64,000 bases of DNA from Actinobacillus seminis (GTDB lineage Bacteria; Pseudomonadota; Gammaproteobacteria; Enterobacterales; Pasteurellaceae): NCBI RefSeq assembly GCF_002263215.1, contig NZ_NLFK01000006.1:1-64000 (forward strand), given 5' to 3'. The notes below the pieces were generated by a model that saw nothing but the letters and a program-made list of their open reading frames with translations, was not told the DNA's origin and ran no database searches. Within the stretch, counting starts at the first letter, position 1; every line of letters starts with the position of its first letter. Below are positions 42,712-51,375 of this stretch, one piece after another. The position numbers and the translations under genes were made by a program.

Positions 42712-42735
42712 AATGCCTGATAATATATCAGGCAT
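42712..42735 (-). terminator. Strong hairpin upstream of rpsB
   Basis: ATGCCTGATA and TATCAGGCAT form a stem of ten pairs with a short loop. Read on the minus strand it is followed by ATTATTTTTA, so it can terminate transcription coming from the ppiD side before the rpsB promoter. Confidence 0.55.
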
Positions 42736-42860
42736 TCATTCAAAAAGAAAAGTTTGTCCTAAATGTTATTTTTTCACTAACTTTCAAGACATAGATAATT
42801 TAGCATCTTTTTATAGTAACCGTCACGGCACCGCCCGATGGATGCTCCTCACTATTTAAC

Positions 42861-43237
42861 TGTAGAAGCTCAGACTTATCTGACAAATCACTCTAAAAAG
42901 TGAGAGTTTCCCGATGAAAATGTGAGTATCCAAATTCAATCTAAACAAAAAAGGAAACCTTTATGTTTTATTCACTAATCCACTTATTAAACACAAACCG
43001 AGTTTATTAAATTTAGCAGAAGAACGCGGTAACATTTCTCAAGCCTGTAAAGTGATGGGAATGAGCCGAGATACCATTATCGCCTCCATCAAGGAAAAAT
43101 GTGCGGTGGAAGAACACTGATGAGCACATTATTTGATGGAAAATGAATTTGGGCGGAAAAGAATTTAAGCTCAAATTAATCTGATAGGCGCTGTTATTTT
43201 AAACGGGGGACTGTCAGATTAAGTCTGATCTTCTACA
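42861..43237 (+). mobile_element. Internally deleted IS481-like element with both ends (377 bp)
   Basis: Left end TGTAGAAGCTCAGACTTA (42861-42885) and right end (43212-43237, reverse complement TGTAGAAGATCAGACTTA...) are near-perfect inverted repeats of about 25 bases. Between them, from about 42975, is the N-terminal helix-turn-helix of an IS481-type transposase (LLNLAEERGNISQACKVMG, MSRDT). It is joined directly to the C-terminus (HQGKMCGGRTLM, then DGK-stop-IWAEKNLS). Thus the catalytic DDE core is deleted. The remnant also has a frame change near the start and near 43075, and a TGA at about 43145. I see no target-site duplication. Confidence 0.82.
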
Positions 43238-43285
43238 GGTAATCCCAACTCTTTTCGTAATTAATTGTTTTTAATAAAAGGAAAA

Positions 43286-45136
43286 CTACTCTTGTTTCAT
43301 AAACTCCTCGTTAATTTCCACTTTGGCTTTATTACGTAATGCGGCTAAAACCGTATTATGCAACGCTGCTTGACGCGCTTGTTGCAACTGCATATTAAAA
43401 GCAGCCAATTGCTCGGCAGACAGTTTTCCATCTTCAACTTTCTGCAAGGCAACAATCACTATATCACCATTACCATCTCTGGCGACACCATAAGTGGCTT
43501 TATTATCCGTTGGTTTTGCCATTGCAAAAACTGCACTATTTAAAATCGGATCTTTGTTTTCCGCATAGACTAACGATTGAGGTTCGGAAAAATCAACAGC
43601 ATTGTCTTGCATTGTTGCTGAAGACAATTCTTGAGCTAATTTTTGTACTTTTTCTAACACCAGAGCTTCCGCTTTTTGACGTTTCAGATAATTTTCAATA
43701 TCTGCTTTTGCATCCTCAAAAGAACGAATGCCTTCCGGCTTATGATCCACCACGCGCACCACGATAGAATGCTGATCGCCTACGTTAATGGCTTCCGAAT
43801 TTGTCCCACCTTGGGTAATATCCGAATCAAAAATAGTCGAAACTACATTGGTGTAATTTAACTCGGTAGGAATATTTTGACGTGAAAAATAGGCGGTTTC
43901 TTGCATATTCACACCTACCGCTTTCGCTGCATTTTCTAAGCTATCCGGATTTTCAAAGGCTTTCTCGTTTACTTGTTTTTCCAATGCATAAAACGCATTT
44001 ACCGCTAACTCATTACGAATTTTTGCCGCAATTTCATTTTTCACTTCATCTAACGAGCGTACTTTTTCATCTTCCAATTTGATAATGTGATACGCATTAT
44101 CCACTTTCACCGGTTGGCTGTATTGCCCAACATCAAGTTTACTTGCCGCGGCTTCAAATTTCGGCGGCATCATACCCGGTGTCACCCAATCCAAATCCCC
44201 ACCGTTGGCAGCGGAAATTTTATCAGTCGAATATAATTTCGCCAATTGGGTGAACGATTCGCCTTTTTGCAAATCCGCATAAAGGGTCTGCGCTTCTTGT
44301 TCGGTTGGCACTTGAATATGCGCCAAACGTTGCGACATATATTGCGCTTTATTATCTTGATAATATTGTGAAATCTCAACATCAGTCACATTAAGGTTTT
44401 TTTCCGCTAAAGTACGCGTTAAATCAATATATTGCACTTTCACTAACTCCGGCGCAGCAAAAGCAGATTGATTTTCTTTATAATAGGTTTGCATCTCCTG
44501 CTCGCTTACCGTTTGTTTGGTAATTTCATCAGCGAGTGGGAATGTGGCTAAACGCACTTCGCGACGTTGGAAAAATAATTTAGCTAACGCCTCCGCTTGT
44601 ATCGGCACTATAAAATCAGAGGAAACTAATCCCGCTTGCAATTGCTCAAGGCGCAGGGCTTCGCGAACCAATGCCGCATATGAATCAGAACTAATTCCAT
44701 TTACCGCCAACATTTGTTGATATAAATTGTTATTAAATTTTCCGTCGGTTTGTAATGATGGCATAGAAACAATTTCTTGTTTAATTTGTGTATCACTAAT
44801 ACCCAGTTTTAGATCTTCGCTATATTGGCGTAATAATTCTTGATCGATTAAACGATTTAAAATATTTTTACGCAAACCATTGATAAACTCAGGCGAATCC
44901 GCCACTGCGGCAAATTGCGCACCAAATTGTTGGCTTAATGCTTGATATTCATTATTGTATTGCTGCAAAAACATTTGCTGCGGAATTTCCACTCCGTTTA
45001 CCTTTGCTGCCGACGTATCCACTTGAGTAAACATATAGCCGGCAACGCCGCTTAGCACAAAAGAAACCCCGATAAGTACCATTATCAGCTTCCAAATAAT
45101 GCCATTTGACGCCGCATGAAATTTTTCCATTAACAT
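43286..45136 (-). CDS. ppiD: Periplasmic folding chaperone PpiD
   Basis: SurA-like chaperone anchored in the inner membrane beside SecYEG. A single N-terminal membrane helix (about residues 14-36, IIWKLIMVLIGVSFVLSGVAG) precedes an N-terminal chaperone region and one parvulin domain (about 265-355, with LAHIQVPTEQEAQTLYADL and GDLDWVTPGMMPP). A further helical C-terminal domain follows. Length 616 is normal. The start at 45136 has AGGA nine bases upstream; Met3 is the alternative. It lies downstream of lon on the same strand; hupB, which sits between them in E. coli, is absent. Confidence 0.93.
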   Translation of the reverse strand: MLMEKFHAASNGIIWKLIMVLIGVSFVLSGVAGYMFTQVDTSAAKVNGVEIPQQMFLQQYNNEYQALSQQFGAQFAAVADSPEFINGLRKNILNRLIDQELLRQYSEDLKLGISDTQIKQEIVSMPSLQTDGKFNNNLYQQMLAVNGISSDSYAALVREALRLEQLQAGLVSSDFIVPIQAEALAKLFFQRREVRLATFPLADEITKQTVSEQEMQTYYKENQSAFAAPELVKVQYIDLTRTLAEKNLNVTDVEISQYYQDNKAQYMSQRLAHIQVPTEQEAQTLYADLQKGESFTQLAKLYSTDKISAANGGDLDWVTPGMMPPKFEAAASKLDVGQYSQPVKVDNAYHIIKLEDEKVRSLDEVKNEIAAKIRNELAVNAFYALEKQVNEKAFENPDSLENAAKAVGVNMQETAYFSRQNIPTELNYTNVVSTIFDSDITQGGTNSEAINVGDQHSIVVRVVDHKPEGIRSFEDAKADIENYLKRQKAEALVLEKVQKLAQELSSATMQDNAVDFSEPQSLVYAENKDPILNSAVFAMAKPTDNKATYGVARDGNGDIVIVALQKVEDGKLSAEQLAAFNMQLQQARQAALHNTVLAALRNKAKVEINEEFMKQE

Positions 45137-45269
45137 TGAATTTATTCCTGTAATAGTGAGAATTAAAACCCATTATCGGTAGTGTAAACTCTTCGCTACC
45201 GCAAATCTTTTTGATTATAATAGAAAATTTACGTCTTCGCACCATGAAAAACACGGAAAAAACGAAAAT

Positions 45270-45298
45270 AAGCCGGATTTGTCCCCGGCTTATAAAAT
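45270..45298 (-). terminator. Intrinsic terminator after lon
   Basis: AAGCCGG (45270-45276) pairs with CCGGCTT (45285-45291), and the minus-strand continuation is T-rich (TATTTTCGTTTTTT). It separates lon from ppiD. Confidence 0.8.
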
Positions 45299-45323
45299 AA
45301 CGTAAAAATTGACCGCACTTTTG

Positions 45324-47741
45324 CTAGTTAACCGCCCTTGAGGTAGTGCTTGCTTTTCGACTGCGCGTGCTTTTCACTTTATTTAACGGTTTATGCTTCA
45401 CAAACTCAATTCCTTCCGGCGGATTTTCCAATGCGATACTTAACACTTCATCAATGCTTTCTACAGCGTGAATACTTAAATGATTTTTCGCATTTTCCGG
45501 GATTTCTTCCAAATCTTTCACATTATCTTTTGGGATAATCACGGTCTTAATGCCGCCACGGTGTGCCGCCAGCAATTTTTCTTTCAGCCCGCCAATCGGC
45601 AACACTTTCCCGCGTAAGCTGATTTCACCGGTCATTGCCACTTCGGATCTCACCGGATTTCCGGTTAAACAAGACACCAAGGCGGTACACATTGCGATCC
45701 CGGCGCTTGGTCCGTCTTTGGGCGTCGCCCCATCCGGCACATGAATATGAATATCGCGTTTTTCGTGGAAATCAGCGGCAATCCCTAATTTTTCCGCTCT
45801 GGCGCGTACAACAGTCATTGCTGCTTGGATACTTTCTTTCATCACATCTCCTAAGGAGCCGGTGAAGGTCAATTTACCTTTGCCGAGAACAGAGGCTGTT
45901 TCAATAGTCAGTAAGTCGCCGCCCACTTCTGTCCATGCTAAACCGGTTACTTCACCCACGCGATTTTGTGTATCTGCACGCCCGAACTCAAAGCGTTTTA
46001 CGCCAAGATAATCATGTAAATTCTCTGTATTAACAGTTATGGATTGTAATTTGCTATTAAGTAGCAAGTTTTTTACGGCTTTACGACAAATTTTGGAAAT
46101 TTCTCGCTCCAAACCTCGCACACCGGCTTCACGTGTGTAATAACGGATAATGTCTAAAATCGCGCTATCTTCAATCACTAATTCACCGGCTTTCAACCCG
46201 TTACGTTCAATTTGTTTTGCCAATAAATGACGAGTAGCGATATTCAATTTTTCATCTTCCGTATAACCGGATAGACGGATAACCTCCATTCGATCTAACA
46301 ATGGTCCCAGAATTTTCATGGAATTGGACGTTGCCACAAACATCACATCCGATAAATCATAATCCACTTCCAAGTAGTGATCATTAAAACGAGTATTTTG
46401 TTCCGGATCCAACACTTCCAACAACGCAGATGCCGGATCGCCACGCATATCGGAAGACATCTTGTCGATTTCATCCAACAAAAATAACGGATTTTTTACA
46501 CCGACTTTCGCCATTTTTTGGATCAATTTCCCCGGCAATGAACCAATATAGGTTTTACGATGTCCGCGAATTTCCGCCTCATCACGCACACCACCCAACG
46601 CCATACGCACATATTTTCGTCCGGTAGCATTTGCAATGGATTGTCCCAACGAGGTTTTTCCCACCCCCGGCGGTCCCACTAAACACAAAATCGGACCTTT
46701 AATTTGATTTAAGCGGCTTTGCACCGCGAGATATTCCAAAATACGCTCTTTCACGCGTTCTAAACCATAATGATCAGTTTCTAAAACTTCCTGTGCTTTC
46801 GCAATATCTTTTTTCACTTTAGTGCGTTTATGCCAAGGTACTTGTACCATCCAATCAATATAACTACGCACCACGGTTGCTTCTGCCGACATTGGCGACA
46901 TCATTTTCAGTTTTTGCAATTCCGCTTCCGCTTTTTCGCGCGCTTCCGTTGGCATTCTGGCTTCTTCAATTTTTTTACGCAACTGCTCGACTTCGTCAAT
47001 GGCGTTATCATTCTCACCTAATTCTTTTTGGATGGCTTTAATTTGCTCATTCAAATAATAATCGCGCTGGCTTTTCTCCATTTGTTTTTTCACGCGACCG
47101 CGAATACGCTTTTCGATTTGTAGCAAATCCGCTTCAGTTTCCATCAAACCAAGCAAATATTCAAAACGCGATGCCACGTTAGCTTCTTCCAATAAAATTT
47201 GTTTTTGCGCAACCGCTACCGGCAAATGTGCCGCCAAGGTGTCACCTAAACGTTCTGCATCATCAATGCGTTGCAACGCCGGCAAAATATCCGGCTGCAC
47301 TTTTTTGTTTAAATTGGCATATTTTTCAAACTCAGAAAGCACCGCATTTCTCACGACATCCAATTCTTTTTCATCACCACTCAAGCTGTCAATCGGTAAC
47401 ACTTCCGCGCTAAAAAACTCCCCGGTATCTTGCAATGAAAGAATGTTGGCGCGTTGCTGACCTTCCACCAACACTTTAACCGTACCATCCGGCAATTTTA
47501 ATAATTGAATGATATTCGCGATCGTCCCGACATCATACACATCATCAACTGTCGGTTCTTCTAAATCCGCTTGCCGCTGCGCCACTAATAATAATTGTCT
47601 ACCGCTTTCCAGCGCCTCATCCAGGCTACGAATGGATTTTGCTCGTCCGACAAATAATGGCATTACCATAAAAGGAAACACTACCACATCACGCAATGGT
47701 AGAACCGGAATTGTTTGTGTTTCAGTTCGTTTTGCGTTCAT
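45324..47741 (-). CDS. lon: ATP-dependent protease La (Lon)
   Basis: Cytoplasmic AAA+ serine protease for misfolded and regulatory proteins. The N-terminal substrate domain is about 1-200, a coiled coil 200-310, then Walker A GPPGVGKTS (about 357-365), Walker B NPLFLLDEIDKM, and a C-terminal protease domain with catalytic Ser in KDGPSAGIAM and Lys in GGLKEKLLAA. 805 residues, with a basic C-terminal tail (NKVKSTRSRKAS). A sigma-32-type promoter lies upstream, in keeping with heat-shock control. Confidence 0.97.
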   Translation of the reverse strand: MNAKRTETQTIPVLPLRDVVVFPFMVMPLFVGRAKSIRSLDEALESGRQLLLVAQRQADLEEPTVDDVYDVGTIANIIQLLKLPDGTVKVLVEGQQRANILSLQDTGEFFSAEVLPIDSLSGDEKELDVVRNAVLSEFEKYANLNKKVQPDILPALQRIDDAERLGDTLAAHLPVAVAQKQILLEEANVASRFEYLLGLMETEADLLQIEKRIRGRVKKQMEKSQRDYYLNEQIKAIQKELGENDNAIDEVEQLRKKIEEARMPTEAREKAEAELQKLKMMSPMSAEATVVRSYIDWMVQVPWHKRTKVKKDIAKAQEVLETDHYGLERVKERILEYLAVQSRLNQIKGPILCLVGPPGVGKTSLGQSIANATGRKYVRMALGGVRDEAEIRGHRKTYIGSLPGKLIQKMAKVGVKNPLFLLDEIDKMSSDMRGDPASALLEVLDPEQNTRFNDHYLEVDYDLSDVMFVATSNSMKILGPLLDRMEVIRLSGYTEDEKLNIATRHLLAKQIERNGLKAGELVIEDSAILDIIRYYTREAGVRGLEREISKICRKAVKNLLLNSKLQSITVNTENLHDYLGVKRFEFGRADTQNRVGEVTGLAWTEVGGDLLTIETASVLGKGKLTFTGSLGDVMKESIQAAMTVVRARAEKLGIAADFHEKRDIHIHVPDGATPKDGPSAGIAMCTALVSCLTGNPVRSEVAMTGEISLRGKVLPIGGLKEKLLAAHRGGIKTVIIPKDNVKDLEEIPENAKNHLSIHAVESIDEVLSIALENPPEGIEFVKHKPLNKVKSTRSRKASTTSRAVN

Positions 47742-47783
47742 CTCTCATCTACTCTCTCTCTAAAAATTGGGATTAAGCTGTAA

Positions 47784-47810
47784 TATTGGGGTGAAAGGCT
47801 AAAATTCAAG
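47784..47810 (-). promoter_or_regulatory. Heat-shock (sigma-32) promoter of lon
   Basis: On the minus strand CTTGAA (47810-47805), 13 bases, then CCCCAATA (47791-47784). This closely matches the RpoH consensus CTTGAAA and CCCCATNT. It lies about 45 bases before the lon ATG. Confidence 0.85.
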
Positions 47811-48000
47811 GGAAAATAAAAAAGTGCGGTCAAAAATGAGCTGTCCAGGAAAGTGAACTGGTTATTCAAAGAGCTGATTTTGGTATTTTATCTATCGAAA
47901 AAATGAAAATAACGATATGTGAAAAAAGCTTTTCGTCATGTTTGAATGAGAAACACACGATTTGCTATTAAATGTTAGGCTGTATTTGGTCATAAAAACC

Positions 48001-48245
48001 TGTAGAAGATTAAACTTAATTTGAATTCCCCGTTTAAAATAGCAGAGGGCGGTCAGGTTAATTTAAGCTTAAATTCTTTTCTGCCCAAATGCGTTTTCCT
48101 TCAACTAATGTCTCCATGGCGATCTTTTACAGTACATTTTTCCTTGATGGGTGAGATGACGGTTATAATACATTAACCATTCATCCAAGTCAGATTACCA
48201 TGATTAAATCCTATAAATCCGCTTTCTGAACGCCACTAGGTAGAA
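48001..48245 (-). mobile_element. 3' fragment of the same IS481-like element
   Basis: The end TGTAGAAGATTAAACTTA at 48001-48024 and the adjoining 85 bases are clearly homologous, in inverted orientation, to 43139-43237. Further in, the minus strand encodes a transposase C-terminus: DLDEWLMYYNRHLTHQGKMY (from 48191), then a TAG and frame damage. The left end of the element is not seen. Bases 47811-48000 and 48246-48341 hold no recognisable gene; an imperfect hairpin (GAGCAGG / CCTGCTC) lies at 48293-48324, just beyond the receptor stop. Confidence 0.8.
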
Positions 48246-48341
48246 CTACTGCAAAATCGTTTTGTGAAACGTTCACAGATGACGTTTGTGAGCGAGCAGG
48301 GGAGGTGTAGACTTCTCCTGCTCCTTGAGTGTGGTTAAAAC

Positions 48342-51077
48342 TTAAAAACGGTAATTAACGTTTAACACAAACGTCCGCCCTCGAGAATAATTATTGAGCG
48401 TCGTCATTTGCCCCAAATCTTCGCCCATAATAAATTGACTTTGCGATGCGGAATCATTATTGGCATCCAACGGGTTGATGTATTTTTTATCAAACGCATT
48501 TTGAATTTCGCCTTTAATGGTGAGATTTTCGGTCGGCTGAAAAATCGCATAAAAATCAAAGATCATTGGTTGTGCTTTGACTTCTTCCGTACCGCTGATA
48601 CGCATCCAACCATTGACTTTCATCCCTTTTGGTTTATATACATCGGAAACAATCACATCACCTTCACTTTTATCTAATTGTGCACGTTTGAATTTGCCGT
48701 AGTATTTTGCTATCGTTCCAAGAGTTAATTTTCCATCGAATAATCTTGTGCCAATATCCAATGAAGCGTAATCTTTGGGTAAAACCGAGACTTTACTTAA
48801 TCCGAATCCTTGTAAATACACACCACTTGATGAAATGGCATTTACTTTAGCACTAGAATCTGAGAATGAACTCGGTTGATTACTTTTTTGTCTGGCGTAA
48901 GCAAGATTGACATAGAACCAACCGATATCGTAATTGACCTCCAATTCGATGCCTTTTAGGGTTACCACGCCGTTTCCGTCAAGAGGGACACTTGTATTTC
49001 CTTGTGTTCCATTGCCTTTGAATTTTGTCATGCCACCGGCATAATTGAAATGAGTAATATGCGGAAAGCAGTCGTTAATATTGTATCCGTTACATTCCCG
49101 TTTTGCATTGAGAATATAGTCGTGAATTTTGGTTTGATAAGCGAGAACTTTAAAACCAAGCATATCCCAATCGCTGAAAATACCCTCTTTATGTCCGTTA
49201 ATACCGAATTGGACGGTTTTGGCTTTTTCCGATTTTAAATCGGTGCGGACCGCTAAATCGCCGATTTCTGAAAAATACATTTCCTTGATATTCGGTACAC
49301 GGTGGGTTTTAGAATAGGTTACGAATGGGGAAAAGAGCGGGTGAAAATCCGCATAAAGTGAGAAAGAATAATTGGTATGGGTGCGAGAACCGCCTCTTTT
49401 TCGTTCGTAATCTTGCAATGGGCAGTAGATATCTACATAACTTTTTCTAAAATCGCTTTTATATTTGCCAAATTCGCTATAACAATGCTCAATATGATTA
49501 TTTAATAAATATTCAGCCCCATATTTGTTTACAAAATCTTCAGAGGTTGAATTTGTCCAAACATCGGCATTATGATATTTCATATCAGTCTTTTTCCAAC
49601 TGTCTTGATAGTATTTATTGCGATGAAATGTTGTACCGCTGTATTTATAAAATTGACGGTTTACATTGGCTCGTAAGGTATAAATATCGTATGTAAGGGT
49701 TTGGTCCAAATAAAAGGTTCTAAAACGCTGTTTACCGTCCGGTTGGAAAGTATTGGATTTTGTGCTGTGGTAATCACACACCAGCCAACCTTTTGATTCG
49801 TCGTCATCATTATATAGACCGTAGGGGCGGGGTGGACAATCTGCAATGCTGTTTGGTTCACCGTGGGCAAAATTATAGGCTAATTCACGAGGGTGACGGT
49901 TTTTGCTGTATTCATTGACGAGAAAATTACTGCCGAGGGTAACTTCATAAGTTAATTTTTCACTCAGTGGGGTACTGAAATTCACATTTAAATTTAATGT
50001 TTGAGATTTATTTTTACTGATTAACACGTCGGTTAATGCTTTGCTGTTGTAAAATGCCCCTTTTTGATAGTTTTGTTTAGATGTGTTATCCGCTAAAATA
50101 GCATTAAAATGGAGGTTTTCTTTCGGCGTATAGGTATAATTGAGTTGGTAATTTCGGTTATCAAGATTTCGACCTGAAAGTGCGGTAGAAAGCGAGCGAA
50201 AAGACAGTACTGCCTGATTTTTTTCATCTTTAAATTCCAATTTGGCAAGATGGCTTTTGGGATGTTGGGTTAGTTGGGAAGGATCATAGGGTTGACGTTC
50301 ATATCTCTCAATGGCATTGGTGACACAGTCACTGGGGAACGCCATTCCTGTACAGCTTTTTTTCGCCAAAATTCTCACGTCTTCTTTATCTACGTCACGA
50401 ATATTAACTCCTCCCCCGACTTTAAAATCTTGGGATATTTTACGCCAACTGTAAGCGTACATTGCACCGATAGTTGCCGTATCGGAAAGGGCATATTTTC
50501 CCGCAAGGGCAACCATATAGTTCGGACCGATACTGTTTGTACCGCCACCGCTGTTAAGCATTACGCCGACATTTTGCCCTTCATTTAATACATCATCGAC
50601 ACCGATAGTGCGGAAATTTGCGGAGCCGATTAACGCATTTGAACCGTTTTGACCGCCGGAACCACGATGAATATCCACAGAGGCAATAAAAGCAGGATCA
50701 ATTTGAGCTCCGAATTGTGATGTCCCGCCCGATTTTTTACTGTTATCTCCCGATGTGGCAAAAAAGGTTTGCGAAACGCCGTCGATCATTGTATCAACCC
50801 GCCCAAATCCCGTCTGACCGCGTAAATTCACAGAAATTGCACCGGATGATTTATCTAAATTTGTAAAAGCACCGGGAACACTGCGGATAATATCGTCAAT
50901 GGATTGGGTTGCAGTTGAAATATTATCCCGTACACTCACCGCTTCGGCTTTTTTAAATACATCTTGTTTTGGTGGGATTTTATATTCAATATTAATTTGT
51001 TCCAATGTTTCTTCTGCGTAAGCTAAGGTACTCAGAACAGACAGTGCAACCATAGTTAATTTATAGTGCTTTGCCAT
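48342..51077 (-). CDS. TonB-dependent outer-membrane receptor (911 aa)
   Basis: Outer-membrane beta-barrel receptor energised by TonB. A Sec signal peptide (MAKHYKLTMVALSVLSTLAYA) is followed by a TonB-box-like EQINIEY, a plug domain (about 50-175, with SVPGAFTNLDKSSGAISVNLRG and IDPAFIASVDIHRGSGG) and a barrel ending in the aromatic NYRF. Eight Cys fall in four close pairs in predicted surface loops (for example CTGMAFPSDC and CNGYNINDC), which would make disulfide-closed loops. Length and N-terminus resemble H. influenzae HI_1217, from memory. The substrate is probably an iron or haem source, given a Fur-like box upstream and the neighbouring iron genes, but is not proven. No CCAA repeats of the Hgp type are present. 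Confidence 0.85.
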   Translation of the reverse strand: MAKHYKLTMVALSVLSTLAYAEETLEQINIEYKIPPKQDVFKKAEAVSVRDNISTATQSIDDIIRSVPGAFTNLDKSSGAISVNLRGQTGFGRVDTMIDGVSQTFFATSGDNSKKSGGTSQFGAQIDPAFIASVDIHRGSGGQNGSNALIGSANFRTIGVDDVLNEGQNVGVMLNSGGGTNSIGPNYMVALAGKYALSDTATIGAMYAYSWRKISQDFKVGGGVNIRDVDKEDVRILAKKSCTGMAFPSDCVTNAIERYERQPYDPSQLTQHPKSHLAKLEFKDEKNQAVLSFRSLSTALSGRNLDNRNYQLNYTYTPKENLHFNAILADNTSKQNYQKGAFYNSKALTDVLISKNKSQTLNLNVNFSTPLSEKLTYEVTLGSNFLVNEYSKNRHPRELAYNFAHGEPNSIADCPPRPYGLYNDDDESKGWLVCDYHSTKSNTFQPDGKQRFRTFYLDQTLTYDIYTLRANVNRQFYKYSGTTFHRNKYYQDSWKKTDMKYHNADVWTNSTSEDFVNKYGAEYLLNNHIEHCYSEFGKYKSDFRKSYVDIYCPLQDYERKRGGSRTHTNYSFSLYADFHPLFSPFVTYSKTHRVPNIKEMYFSEIGDLAVRTDLKSEKAKTVQFGINGHKEGIFSDWDMLGFKVLAYQTKIHDYILNAKRECNGYNINDCFPHITHFNYAGGMTKFKGNGTQGNTSVPLDGNGVVTLKGIELEVNYDIGWFYVNLAYARQKSNQPSSFSDSSAKVNAISSSGVYLQGFGLSKVSVLPKDYASLDIGTRLFDGKLTLGTIAKYYGKFKRAQLDKSEGDVIVSDVYKPKGMKVNGWMRISGTEEVKAQPMIFDFYAIFQPTENLTIKGEIQNAFDKKYINPLDANNDSASQSQFIMGEDLGQMTTLNNYSRGRTFVLNVNYRF

Positions 51078-51214
51078 AAAAATTCCTCTGATTTAAGTAA
51101 GGTACGTTGAAATTCGATTTAATAATGATTTTTACGATAAGATAAGCAGGTAAAGTATCATTTACATAACATGATTTTGAGCGTATCACTCTATATTAAA
51201 AATTGCGATTAATC

Positions 51215-51234
51215 AATAATGAGAATTGTTTTTA
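51215..51234 (-). promoter_or_regulatory. Fur-box-like sequence upstream of the 911-aa receptor
   Basis: AATAATGAGAATTGTTTTTA resembles the Fur consensus GATAATGATAATCATTATC. It lies about 140 bases before the receptor start, in a 298-base gap with no other gene. Confidence 0.6.
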
Positions 51235-51375
51235 TTTAAAAAATAGGCGGAAAGTCACCGCACTTTTACATCACTCAGAGGATATTGTCGTATAGTCTAA
51301 TGCAAATTTTGCTAAATGGTAGAGTGAATCTATAAATAATTCAAAAAAATAAAGCGGAGAAATCTCCGCATTGGA

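Noticed and set aside
42671-42859. Small plus-strand frame with a CPKC motif between rpsB and the IS remnant
   Set aside because: It spans the strong hairpin and the rpsB promoter region, has no ribosome site and stops at the IS end, so coding is unlikely.
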